Of a stretch of DNA of 64,000 nt, positions 54,615-64,000 are shown in pieces (within the stretch, counting starts at the first letter, position 1; every line of letters starts with the position of its first letter). The DNA comes from Ichthyophis bannanicus. Its lineage: Eukaryota > Chordata > Amphibia > Gymnophiona > Ichthyophiidae. The stretch is taken from assembly GCA_033557465.1 (NCBI GenBank), contig CM066047.1, positions 6,696,001-6,760,000 on the forward strand, read 5' to 3'. The position numbers were made by a program, and so were the translations under genes. Below the pieces are notes generated by a model, which was not told the origin of the DNA, did no database searches, and saw nothing but the letters and a program-made list of their open reading frames with translations.

Positions 54615-55600
54615 TCGGGATTACATTCCAGTGTTAAACCAAATGAAAACAGGTCAATATTTAAACACAGAGATCAGCATTTTTCTAAAAATTCTGTTTG
54701 TTCATTTATCCAAAATAAAATACAACCCCCCCCCCCCAAAAAAACGAGTGTCTGACCTGGGGCCAAAAATTGTCACGCTGTGGTCTTACGTTCCCAACAA
54801 TCTGCTATACCCCTCCGCAAAAACTCCTTCTCCTATCCCCAGAAATAACTGGGACTCCCTCTCAGCCCTTGAAGGCCTGCAGATGGGATACGAGCTGGGG
54901 GATAGGGAGCCCGAAGTTAAAAAGGTTTGATTAAATGAGAAATTTCATGATATGTCCCATTATATTTCAAACAAAAGCATCTCTCTATTGTTAAGTAACA
55001 GTGTGGGGCTGTCACTCTGGTTCCCTCTATGAGTTAATAACACAGTATGTGGCGGGGGGGGGGGGGGAGTGAGACATGTGCAGAAATAACTTGCATATCC
55101 ATGTTTTCCACACCTTCCAGTGTGTCTACCCTGCTACTGGTTTTGGTATGTGGATGGCACAACAATCTTCTATATGGGAATTCTCCTGGCAGGCAAACGT
55201 GGGCTAGGTAGGTTTTGGAAGAGACAGTGCATGCTCAGTTTGCAAGATCTTAGCCATGGAACTGCCCCCATGGGAACTGAAAGAGCAGATACATTTCACC
55301 ATGTTTGGGGCCTTTGACATTCTATTGAATTGCAAGTTGTAAGATGATAACGCCCACACCCTAGTAAGAGCAGGGAAAAGGTGAATGTGTCCCTTTCTGG
55401 TCAGAGACAGTGGAAGAGTATTAAGCTCCCTAGGCAAACCTTCAGACTTGCACCCCCTCCCTCCAATTTACTTTGCAGAGCCATAGCACCCCCAAAGATT
55501 TTAATAGTTAAACTTATTCATAATAATCTCAGCACCGCTCCTCCCAGAACATCCTATAAAAACACATATTTGGGCATTAAACTTTTAAATATTAAACTTT
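54615..55600. other. No recognised feature apart from short homopolymers
   Basis: A C run (54726-54737) and a G run (55054-55067) are the only notable items. Frames are short and unlike any family I know. Confidence 0.4.
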
Positions 55601-55619
55601 GTAAAAGGAAAAGAAGACT

Positions 55620-56240
55620 TATGGTTCTCAAAAGAAGTAGCTGAGAAGGTGAAGAAAAAGAGGGAGGCCTTCATGAAATACAAGAGATCATAGAGAGAGT
55701 AAGACAAGCATCTATATTTGGAAAAACTCAGAAAAGCTAGCAAAGTAGTCAGGAAAGCAAAGATGCAAAGATTCAAAAAGAAGAGGAAACAGCCAATGCA
55801 ATAAAATGGAGGGGGGAGGGGGGAGAAGAGGGGATAAGACATTTTTCAGATATGTTAGTGAGAAGAGGAAGGGCAAAAGTGGTATTGTCAAACTCAAGGG
55901 TGAAGGGGAGGAATATGTATAACTGATGGAGGATAAAGCGGAATTGCTTAACAAATATTTCTGTTTTGTGTTCACAAATGAAGGGCCTGGAGCAGGACCT
56001 CAGAAAACACTCACAAATAGGAAGAGAAGTAACAAGGATCTCAACAATTTTCAGAAGCCTGTGTTTGAAGGGAAGTAGCTAAGCTAGAAGTAAACAAAGC
56101 AATGGGTCCAGATGGGATACATCCAAGAATACTGAAGGAATTTGGGGACGTTCTAGTGGTACCACTGTTTGACCTTTGCAATGCCTCTTTAGAATCGGGA
56201 GTGGTGCCAGAGGACTAAAGAGAGGCACATGTGGTCCCTT
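55620..56240 (+). mobile_element. Old CR1-like LINE fragment, RT N-terminal part
   Basis: Heavily broken translation gives a KYKRS...LRKASKVVRKAKMQRF linker, LNKYFCFVFTNEG-like region and NKAMGPDGIHPRILKEFGDV then PLFDLCNASLESGVVPEDW-like (stop at the last Trp), the RT finger region of CR1. The subfamily differs from the young copies above. Confidence 0.7.
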
Positions 56241-56459
56241 TACACAAAAGCAGACAAGGATGACACACTGATCTTACATTCCCAGTCTAGGGGACTGGTA
56301 AGGAAACACATAGGAGGTGAACAGGAGACTAGGGGTATGAGAATCCAAAAGCAGTCTGAAAGACGCAAGTTTTTAAGCCTGGATTTGAATAGGGCCAGGG
56401 ACCATTACTCCCTTTGAAGATCAGGCCCATTGTTTGTTTATGTTGCTTATTTAAATTAA

Positions 56460-56890
56460 AAGTCTTGAAAAAAAAATAAATGCATAGTCATGCATTTTGG
56501 CTGCAAAAATCCCAGGGAGCACTACAGTATAGAAGATGAAGACTTCTGTGCATGAAAGAAGAGCAGGACCTGAGGGTGAACATTTCCAACAATCCTAAGA
56601 TGGCCAAACAGGTAGAAAAGGTGCTGGTGAAAGCCAGAAGGATGCCTGGGTTCATAGGGAGAGGAATGGCTAGCAGGACAGAGGAGGAGAGAGCGCCTTT
56701 ACAGGTCTCTAGTAAGACCTCATTGGAGTACTGGCAGCTGCATCTTCAAAAGGATGCACAGGACACAGCTTGCACAGAGGGTGGTCTTCATCATAAGGCA
56801 TATGGGAACAGATCTCAATATCTATATGCTGGAAGAAAGGCAAGAGAGGGGAGATCCAAGCAGGGCTGCTCCATCCACTAGACGGCCACC
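56460..56890 (+). mobile_element. Old CR1-like LINE fragment, RT C-terminal part
   Basis: Translation gives KEEQDLRVNISNNPKMAKQVEKV, then ARRMPGFIGRGMASRTEEE and SLEYWQLHLQKDAQ, aligning with the CR1 thumb and C-terminal region. 56240-56460 between the two fragments lacks the catalytic core. Probably the same copy as 55620-56240 after deletion. Confidence 0.7.
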
Positions 56891-57465
56891 TAGGATCTTT
56901 ATTGGTATACTCCACTCTTATTATTTGCTTTCCTCTTTTGCCAATTCAGTAATCTTATTAAATTAAAAACAAATAAAAATAAAAAAACAAAGACAAAATG
57001 GGGAAGGGTCATGATTCTTTATGTTATAGTGTGCAATGCAATTTGGTCTTTGGCCAAAGCTGTTTTCCTCCATGTGCATTTATGAATTTCCACATGGTGG
57101 CGCTGTATCATTAGTTTTAATGACATTGTTAAATATGAAATGGGTAAAATTCAAAACAAAATTGATGCTTTCAGAGAAAAAGGCTACATGGAAAAATAAA
57201 GTGTTGCTGGGTGTTAGAAAAGTTGTATCTACAAACTTTTTTGTGGACTGCATCTTTCCCTCAAAGGCCGAGTTTAATCTCCAAGTGTCTGATCTGACAT
57301 GGTATTTGGCTTAGACAGAGGTGTGTTTTGGAATTGACTAAAGGAAGGTGGCACTTGTTAGTGTTAAATGTTAAATTTAAATTGTTACCTCTGCAGGCCA
57401 TGGGCAGGGATCATATGTAGCTTTATGGAATTGTCATTTTTTTTATATTTAGCTCATCCTTTTGC
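56891..57465. other. No recognised feature
   Basis: No gene or clear repeat found. Confidence 0.4.
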
Positions 57466-57469
57466 TGTC

Positions 57470-57625
57470 GTAGGTACATTCAGGTACGGTCCTAATTTCC
57501 CTGCACCTAGAGAGCTTGTGATCAAGTTTGTACTAGCAATGAAAGGCCGATTTTCCCCAAGACCACGGGGGCAGTAGTGGGATTTGAATCCTGATTCTTA
57601 GACTACTGTTCTAACCATTAAGAGT
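57470..57625 (-). mobile_element. tRNA-type SINE remnant
   Basis: The minus strand reads taatggttagaacagtagtc (box A-like), ggattcaaatcccactac (box B-like) and ttgatcacaagctctctaggtgcaggg, a tail different from the two SINE tails described elsewhere in the window. Confidence 0.55.
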
Positions 57626-57689
57626 CCCCACTCCCAAGGACTTAGGGGATATTTATTCTAATTATGGTGAAATAAACAAAGCATTTGAA

Positions 57690-57950
57690 ACAATGTCATA
57701 TCAATAATATTTTTATTTATTTTAACAGGTTTTTTTATACCGCTTTATCATTTCAATCAAAGTGGTTACATTGTAACTTCAACTTAGTAATGTACATTAA
57801 GCAGGAAAATTAATAACTTGGATTTTTCCTGAGGCAATGTAAAGTGATTTGCCCAAGGTCACAAGCAGTGCTAGTGGGTATTGAACCTTTGACCTTCTGG
57901 GTACTAGGCAGTTGCTCTAACCACTAGGCTACTCCTCCACTCCATATACT
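57690..57950 (-). mobile_element. tRNA-derived SINE with L2-type tail
   Basis: Minus strand: ggaggagtagcctagtggttagagca (boxes as in 24368-24590), ggttcaatacccactagc, ccttgggcaaatcactttac, then ccaagttattaattttcctgc, gtaaccactttgattgaaa, aagcggtat and a taaataaa end near 57700-57720. Head and core match the 24368 SINE, while the tail is that of an L2-type LINE. Confidence 0.8.
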
Positions 57951-58555
57951 TTTCTCAGGAAAATCCAGATACCAGAAGAGCAGGATTATGGTGCAGTACA
58001 GTATCCCTCATATTACCTGCTCCCTCTGAGGGCAGTTTTATCAATGTCCTTCCCCCTCAGCTGGTTTTACACACCCAAAAGCCATGTGATAATCTTGCAC
58101 CTCTGCCTGTCATGTAAAGATATGCACAGAGCATTTATTCACAAGGCATGTGGAGACATTCTTGGGGGTGTAATTCGGGAGGGGGAGAGGTGTGATGTGT
58201 GAGCATTTTAGAAAATGTGTGGATATACGCAAAGTGCAAGTCAACATTTCCTTGCTAATGGGATTGTTCTGGGGGTCTAATTCATAAAGAACATAGGCAT
58301 CTATTTCCCTTTTATAAAATAGGTGCTTTTTGGAAAGTCAAGCCCTCTGTGTCTAGATGGGGGCATAGAAGCCTCAGTTCTGCAGAAATCCCCTGTCCAG
58401 TGCTCATTGTCCAAATGATCTTCTGCTCCAACTGAGAGATATTTGGCTGCTTTGTTCACAGAGATTTACCTCCTGATATGCTCTGTTGTTCAACTGAATT
58501 TCTCACCATAAAGTCCCTATTTCAGAGCAAGGTAATTAAGCATCTCCATATATAT
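57951..58555. other. No recognised feature
   Basis: No gene or clear repeat found. Confidence 0.4.
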
Positions 58556-58559
58556 CCTC

Positions 58560-58690
58560 AGGCAACCTAAAAGCTCATTCCCAAAGCTGACTGTAGAAAA
58601 AAGCTCTCTCAGATGTAGTTGTTATGGAAGGACAGACTAGATAGGCCATGTGGTCTTTTTCTGTCATCATATTTCTATGTAATAAATAAA
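58560..58690 (+). mobile_element. Probable LINE 3' end (CR1-type)
   Basis: ggacagactagataggccatgtgg followed by tctttttctgtcatcatatttctatg resembles the 3' end of an amphibian/reptile CR1 group as I recall it, ending in a TAAA-rich tail. No coding part remains. Confidence 0.4.
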
Positions 58691-60120
58691 ATATGAAATA
58701 TGTAAGACTTAAAAAAAAAAATAACATTGCTTTCCCAGCTAAAGAAAAAAGTCATCTAAGGTGCTTTACAAAATTGGGGAATCTGTTTTATAAAATAAAA
58801 ATACAATTTGGGTGAGAAATATTTGTTAGAATGCTTACTGAAAATGTTTAAGGCGAGACAAGAAAATGTTATTCCTCCTATTAAAATTTTCCTTTGGAAT
58901 GAATGTAGGAAAAGTGAATATAGGAACTCTGATTGTGAAGTGATAAGCAATCATTCAAAACCACAGCAAAATAGTTCTCAGTCATTTGTGATTTATTGCT
59001 AATGTGTGGCTAAAACGAGACAGCTAAGCGGAATCCTAGGCTGAGGCACTCCGACATCCTCTGGTGTGAAATATAAAGTAGGACGCCTACCATGGGAAAA
59101 CAGAGCCACTGATAGGAAAAAAGCTTTTGCTGCTGCCTTTTGGGCTCTTGGTTTGTATTATTGAAGAGGAAAATAGTCTAGTCTAACGCATTAGTATGTC
59201 TATGAGGCAATGTCATAAACTTAATGAAACATTCTACTGTCATATGCTCGACCTGATGTGCACTACAGGGGAGGCGAGAAGGCATGTGGGCACAATCCTT
59301 GCTTCAAGGTCCTGTGTGCCCTGCTGAGATGGAGAGACCACTCTGCCATAAGCTGAAGGGTTTCAGGTGCATCCCCATTCTGCCACCCCAGTAGATCTCC
59401 ATCAGAAGTAAATCAGTCCATTCAGCCAAAAAAAAAAGACCAAAAGAAGTTCAGCTACTCTAGGTACAGTCTCTGGAATACCTAGCAAAGCCTCAAAGTG
59501 AGCCAGCCCAGGTTTCCCTCAGTGCAACACTCTGGATAACACCCAGTGCTGTAAGGGCCACACCCCATCCAAAGGGCCTCTTGTTGCTATTCCTCCAACT
59601 ACTAACAGTTCACAATATCCCATCAGTTCATCAGCAGCTTAATCCATTCCACAGTTTCGCAGCAAACATGGCAAACCCACACTTCTCAGTAGATTGGAGA
59701 AGGACTGAGGAAGCCCACCTCCCACACCTCCCCTAGGCATTTCCCAGTCCAGCCCAGCGTCATCAGAAAGTAATTCAAGGGACTCACATACCTGAGGATC
59801 CAGCTTCCTGCTAGTCCGTCATCCCACATACAGTTCTGGGGTTGGGTTTGTTTCAGCTCCATAGATTGCAGCCTCTCAGATATTTCCTTGAGCTCACATG
59901 GGGACTGACTCCAGATTGGAGAAGCCCCATGCTGCTTGACGAGCTGTCTTATATAGTCCTTGTCCTGCCAGGGAGGAATATCAGCTCGACCCTCTTCCTT
60001 AGGTGATCTCTCCACAATTGCACTACCTGGAGCACTGTGGGAGGCCTTCCTATCCCCAGCCCAAGGGATTCTGGGACCTGTAGTGTGCCCAACAAGTGAA
60101 ACATATAATCCCTTAAACAA
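58691..60120. other. No recognised feature
   Basis: No gene. The minus-strand frame at 59686-60270 (194 codons) overlaps the hAT MITE and shows no family motif; I take it as chance. Confidence 0.4.
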
Positions 60121-60130
60121 CGGTGGGGAA

Positions 60131-60331
60131 TAGGGTTGCCAACTAGCTCCAGATGCACCTGACAGGCTTGATCCAGTACTGGGTTTACCCCTTTGCATGC
60201 AGGGACATGTAGTCTTGCTTTTCCTATGGAGTGCAATGGAGCAATCACAACTACATGTCCCTGCATGCAATTGGGTAAACCCAAGAATAGATCAAACCTG
60301 TTGGCGCATCTCGAGCCAGTTGGCAACTCTA
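60131..60331. mobile_element. Palindromic hAT-type MITE, copy 1 (perfect 8-bp TSD)
   Basis: GTGGGGAA is duplicated at 60123-60130 and 60332-60339. Ends TAGGGTTGCCAAC / reverse complement TAGAGTTGCCAAC. The arms are inverted over about 95 bases each (gggtttaccc, gcatgcagggacatgtagt on both sides), so the whole 201-bp unit folds back. No coding capacity. Confidence 0.93.
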
Positions 60332-60599
60332 GTGGGGAAGCTATTTTTACTTAGCACAAACAATACTTGCTATTGTAGTTTTAAAATATTTGGAGGTATG
60401 TTTATTTGAAGAAACCATCCCTCTGTGTACCAAAATAACACAATATAAATGCTCTTTTGAAGTAATGATGAATTTAAACTACAAAGCACATGTTGTGCAA
60501 ACTGATTAATGAGTCTTTGATTCAGGGAGAAGTCCTGGATATGCTCATACAGTTTATCCCTCCCTGGACGCTGGAGGGCTGATTCAAGAATCCTTAACT

Positions 60600-60830
60600 G
60601 GATGGCCAACAAGAAGCTGTTTCCTTAAAGGTGATGACTGCAATATCTCTACAGATCACCCAGCAGTATCTGCACGTCGATCCGTGGAGTGATCTAAGAT
60701 GCAATCTGGATAAGTACCAGCTGAAAATCCCGCCGATACTGAGAGCCCTAAGTGACATTAAGGACTTCCGCAAGGCACTCAAAACACTCCTGTTCACAGT
60801 ACACTTTTCACACCTAACCTAGGACACCAA
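60600..60830 (+). mobile_element. L2-clade LINE C-terminal fragment
   Basis: Frame 60631-60822 ends with IPPILRALSDIKDFRKALKT then LLFTVHF, the last L2 block. The 3' tail is not evident. Confidence 0.6.
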
Positions 60831-60936
60831 GCCCCACTGATGTGCATAGAGGAGAATAAGTACCAAATGTCCAAAGTCTTTATGTACGTCATATTATCCC
60901 ACAGTGTTTAAATAGAAGCACTTTTGAAAATGGGGC

Positions 60937-61185
60937 CAGAGATGGCCCAAGGGTTTCTGCTGCCCTAGGCAGAAACTAGCATCGCTGCCCCCCTCCCCCG
61001 CAGATGTGGCCAATTCCACCTCAGGAGCGGGGGTGGGCAGCGGCAATATTTCCCCTCCTGAGATGGAATCGGCAGGGGGGGGGCAGCTGTGGGGGATGGT
61101 CAGTCATGGGTGCCACTGCCGCTGCCCACCCGGGCCAGCCACCCTAGACAGTAGCCTAGCTTGCCTAGTGGATGGGCCGGCCCTG
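60937..61185. mobile_element. Small hAT-type element, imperfect TSD
   Basis: Left end CAGAGATGGCCCAAG, right end reverse complement CAGGGCCGGCCCATC. Flanks AATGGGGC (60929-60936) and AATGGAAC (61186-61193) agree at 6 of 8 bases, an aged 8-bp TSD. Interior words ccctaggcagaaactag and gcctagcttgcctagtgg are partly inverted. The right terminus resembles that of the 2.9-kb hAT. Confidence 0.75.
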
Positions 61186-61578
61186 AATGGAACCTTGGGT
61201 TGTCTTCTGCATACTGTCCAGTATTAAACGTGTCTTACATTGCTAAGAGACTGGAAACCATAGAAGTATCTTGAGGTTGCAGATTTATTCGAGGAACGGC
61301 AGGTCAGTGTTGGGGAAGGGCTATAACATGGACACTTTGTTGGTTTCCCTTTTCTACTTGCTGCACCAAGGTTTAGATGTGGAGCATCGTTGTTAGTAAT
61401 TTCACCGGTTAACCCTTTAGCTTTTGACACCGTGCAGCATGGTTGAGCTTTTACAGAGAATAGAGGAGCTTGGATGTAGTGGACAGCTTTGGGTCTTTTT
61501 TAAGGATAGAGAGGATCATCAATAAGTTAGATGGGAAAAGAAGAGCTCAGATTGGATGCTGCCAACATCAGGAGTGCC

Positions 61579-61778
61579 TAGGGTTGCCAACCGGCTCTAG
61601 ATGTGCCCAACAGGCTTGATGTAGTCCTGGGTTTACCCCATTGCATGCAGGGATACGTATTCTGATTTCTCTATTGCACAACATAAGAAAAGCAAAACTA
61701 CAAATCCCTGCATGCACTGGGGATAATCCAGGGCTGGATCAAGCCTGTCAGGCGCATCTGGAGCCAGTTGGCAACCTC
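61579..61778. mobile_element. Palindromic hAT-type MITE, copy 2
   Basis: Same family as 60131-60331: TAGGGTTGCCAACCGGC at the left, GCCAGTTGGCAACCTC at the right, with gcatgcagggat on one arm against atccctgcatgc on the other. Flanks GGAGTGCC and AGAGTTCC match at 6 of 8, an aged TSD. Confidence 0.85.
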
Positions 61779-61860
61779 AGAGTTCCACAGAGGGTGTGTC
61801 TTTCCCTGGTGTTGTTTAATAGCTATTTCCATCCTTTCAGTCAGTTGTTGCCTAAGATTT

Positions 61861-62277
61861 AAGAACATAAGAACATAAGATATGCCATAGTGGGTCAGAC
61901 CAAGGTCCATCAAGCCCAGTATCCTGTTTCCAACAGTGGCCAATCTAGTTCATACGTACCTAGCAGTTTCCCCAAAAGACACAGGTTCCTCAATGCTTGT
62001 ATTGGGTCAAGCAGTGATATCCTGGGTCCCTTTTAATAATGGTTTATGGACCTTTCTTCCAGGAACTTGTCCAAACCCTTTTAAACCCGACTACACTAAC
62101 AGCTTTTACTGCATCCTCCGTTAACAAATTCCAGAGTTTGATTACATGTTGAGTGAAAAAATATTTTCTCTTATTGGTCTTAAATAGGTTACCCTGTAGC
62201 TTCATTCCATGTCCCCTAGCCTTCCTGTATTCTGATGATGTAAACAATCGATCTACGTTTACCCGTTCCACTCCATT
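61861..62277 (-). mobile_element. CR1 LINE 3' end, minus strand
   Basis: Starts with aagaacataagaacataag (reverse of the 8-base repeat), then the CR1 3' UTR and RT C-terminus (62044-62271, VNVDRLFTSSEYRK). It is intact across 62085-62110 (ctacactaacagc), and so serves as the empty-site reference for the DIRS insertion at 8353/14352. Confidence 0.9.
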
Positions 62278-62499
62278 TAAGTTAGTGATGTGCAGCTTGT
62301 TATCCCAGCAGAGAGCACTTTGACTAATGCAATTATCTTTTTATTACAGAGTTCTTGGGGGTAAGCAGAAGCCCACTAGATACAGGCACTTTTTTTTTAT
62401 CGATGATAGTCTTTAGAGAGATGCATAGAGTTACCTTGTACTCGTATATGACGCTGCTTTAGAGTACAGGCCAAATTCATAGCTCTTTCGGCTTTTTTA

Positions 62500-63160
62500 A
62501 ACTTTGCTTGTTACATTGAGTATGGTATCATTTGTCAAAAGATGATTTTTGGGCAGTGACTCAGTCTCTGGTATTATCAGGTTTAGGCTATTGTAACTCC
62601 GATTTTCTAGGGTTACTGACTTTATCAAGTGAGACCCTGCCATTAGTTCAGATGCTGCTGCAGTGTAATTATGGTCTGTTGCTAGTCCGAGCCTGTTGCC
62701 CCATTCACTGGCTTCCTCTAGTAGCTGGGTGAAGCTGAAGGTGTTGGTTTTGATTTTTAAAGCAAGCTGGGTGATGACTTTCTATACCGCAGGTTGTTCA
62801 GGGAGGCATTTGCTGCAGGTTCCTTCAGTGACCTCAGGCTTTTTTGGTGCCTGGAACAGTCTATCACAGGGGCTGCATGAGTGGAGCTTTCCGGCTTCTG
62901 GGAAAACCTGTAGATGCCGCTCTTTTCCAAAGCATATATTTTGTGAAGATTATATACTGTCAGGTTTTATGTGAATTCCGGTGTGTCTTTGAGAATATTT
63001 GGGACTTGAATATAAGGACCTTTGCTACAATTGTATATATTATATATATTTTTGAAGCAATTTTTGGTAGTCATTAGGTTTGTGTCTCTTTGTCTACAAT
63101 TGTACACTGATGTGTTTATTTTTCTATTGTAATCTGTCACGAGACATGCTTGCTCCCTAA
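62500..63160 (+). mobile_element. L2-clade LINE C-terminal fragment
   Basis: Broken frames give DFWAVTQSLVLSGLGYCNSDF, PIHWLPLVAG or the alternative HSLASSSSW, VKLKVLVLIFKA and an FFGAWNSLSQGL block: the LDYCN, LHWLPV, KVL and WNSLP steps of L2 elements in the right order. The rest is decayed. Confidence 0.6.
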
Positions 63161-64000
63161 ATCATTGAACTAAAAATGTTTGTTCCTGTGCCCACTCAGT
63201 TGAGTGTCTTTGGCTCATATCCCACACCCTTGCAGACTTCCTACATTTCAAATTCATTCTAACCTCTTTCCAAGCCATTGGAGACTTTGGCAATGGAGTG
63301 TGTCCAATGTAACCCCATACAAGCAGCAACAAGAGTACTATGTCCATCTGACTAACTCTCTTGCCTTTGACCCTCACTGTCTCTTTACAACTCTCAACTA
63401 TCTCCTCAAAGTGCCTCCACCTCCGACCCCTCCTTCCCTTTCTGCCCAGACCTTGGCTGACTAATTCCATGACAAAGTCCATAAGATTACTCTCGAGTTC
63501 CCTCAGGGTCATTTCCATCCTCTGACCCTTCCCTCAACCTCTGTCACGTTTTCCTCCTTTTCTAAGATCACTGAGGAAGAAACCGCATATCACATGTCAG
63601 GAAACCTCAAGGCGGTTTACAATAAAAGACCGTTAAAATCAGAGACATACAAAGCAAAACCAGAAGCTGAAGCCGAGAGCTGGAGGTGGAGGCAGTGGGT
63701 AACTACCTCCTCCTCTGTGACTCCCCGGAAGTTGCGGCCGCATGCCGGAACCAAGAAGTAAGATGCATCCAGCTCCCCATGTAAGGTAGCCCACTGCGGT
63801 GTTATGCGCCAAAGGAGCACATCCAAGGAACAGGATGTGCTCCTTGGGGCGACTTCGGCAACACAAGCGACCATTACCCCACTTCTACCAGCAACAGGTC
63901 TCCTGTGACCAGACTACGTCATTAAGGCCTTTTACCCCAGGCTGCTATTGTCTCTTCTACTGCTTCTCTTACCTATATGGGCTCTGTTTACTCTGCCAGC
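63161..64000. other. Mostly unannotated; a short L2-like 3' scrap at about 63590-63640
   Basis: 63590-63640 holds aaaccgcatatcac...aaggcggtttacaataaaag, similar to the minus-strand L2 3' UTR. Elsewhere I see no gene. Frames at 63204-63464 and 63617-63874 have no known motif. Confidence 0.4.

Noticed and set aside
59686..60326. Minus-strand frames of 194 and 125 codons as a possible host gene.
   Set aside because: They overlap each other and the palindromic MITE, with no domain or splice evidence.

Overview
This window looks like repeat-dense DNA from a large vertebrate nuclear genome. The element mix fits an amphibian, perhaps a caecilian: CR1 and L2-clade LINEs, DIRS- and Ngaro-like tyrosine-recombinase retroelements, several hAT families, and tRNA- and 5S-derived SINEs. 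The species assignment is an inference from memory of such genomes. I found no convincing host gene, rRNA or tRNA gene, or CRISPR array. Nearly every long reading frame belongs to a decayed mobile element, and most carry frameshifts or stops.

Layout. 1-5860: a minus-strand Ngaro-like element, cut by window position 1 and split by an L2-clade LINE end at 869-2054. 5860-8120: mostly unannotated sequence with a 5S-derived SINE and an L2 end. 8120-17478: a minus-strand CR1 LINE split by a complete 6.0-kb DIRS-like element (8354-14351). 17479-31358: many LINE ends, an L2 LINE split by a CR1 (19925-23325), a tRNA-SINE with a perfect 11-bp target-site duplication (TSD), a hAT element (25710-26273), and copies of a dispersed repeat rich in GATATTCAG-like words. 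31359-35529: an LTR-like TG...CA unit with a 4-bp TSD, itself interrupted by a 2.9-kb hAT with a perfect 8-bp TSD. 35534-40866: L2-clade LINE pieces in both orientations. 40868-49200: a second copy of the same hAT, inverted, split by a near-full-length CR1 (42359-48706), which is in turn split by a second LTR-like unit (45662-47325). 49200-64000: old LINE and SINE fragments, a decayed element with inverted repeats around a recognisable but uncharacterised protein (52004-53419), and three small hAT-type elements (60131-61778).

The genes here do not form a host pathway. They are the replication machinery of separate selfish elements: endonuclease plus reverse transcriptase in CR1 and L2; Gag, reverse transcriptase, RNase H, methyltransferase-like domain and tyrosine recombinase in DIRS. 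The nesting gives a relative order of insertion. hAT came before CR1, which came before LTR-like unit A. LTR-like unit B came before its hAT copy. CR1 came before DIRS.

The most interesting signals are two. First, the two LTR-like units each carry a reading frame that is open from the terminal TGT and share N- and C-terminal motifs. Second, the 52-53.4 kb element links a widespread unnamed protein family to flanking inverted repeats. Coordinates of decayed repeats are approximate to about 10-30 bases unless a TSD is quoted.
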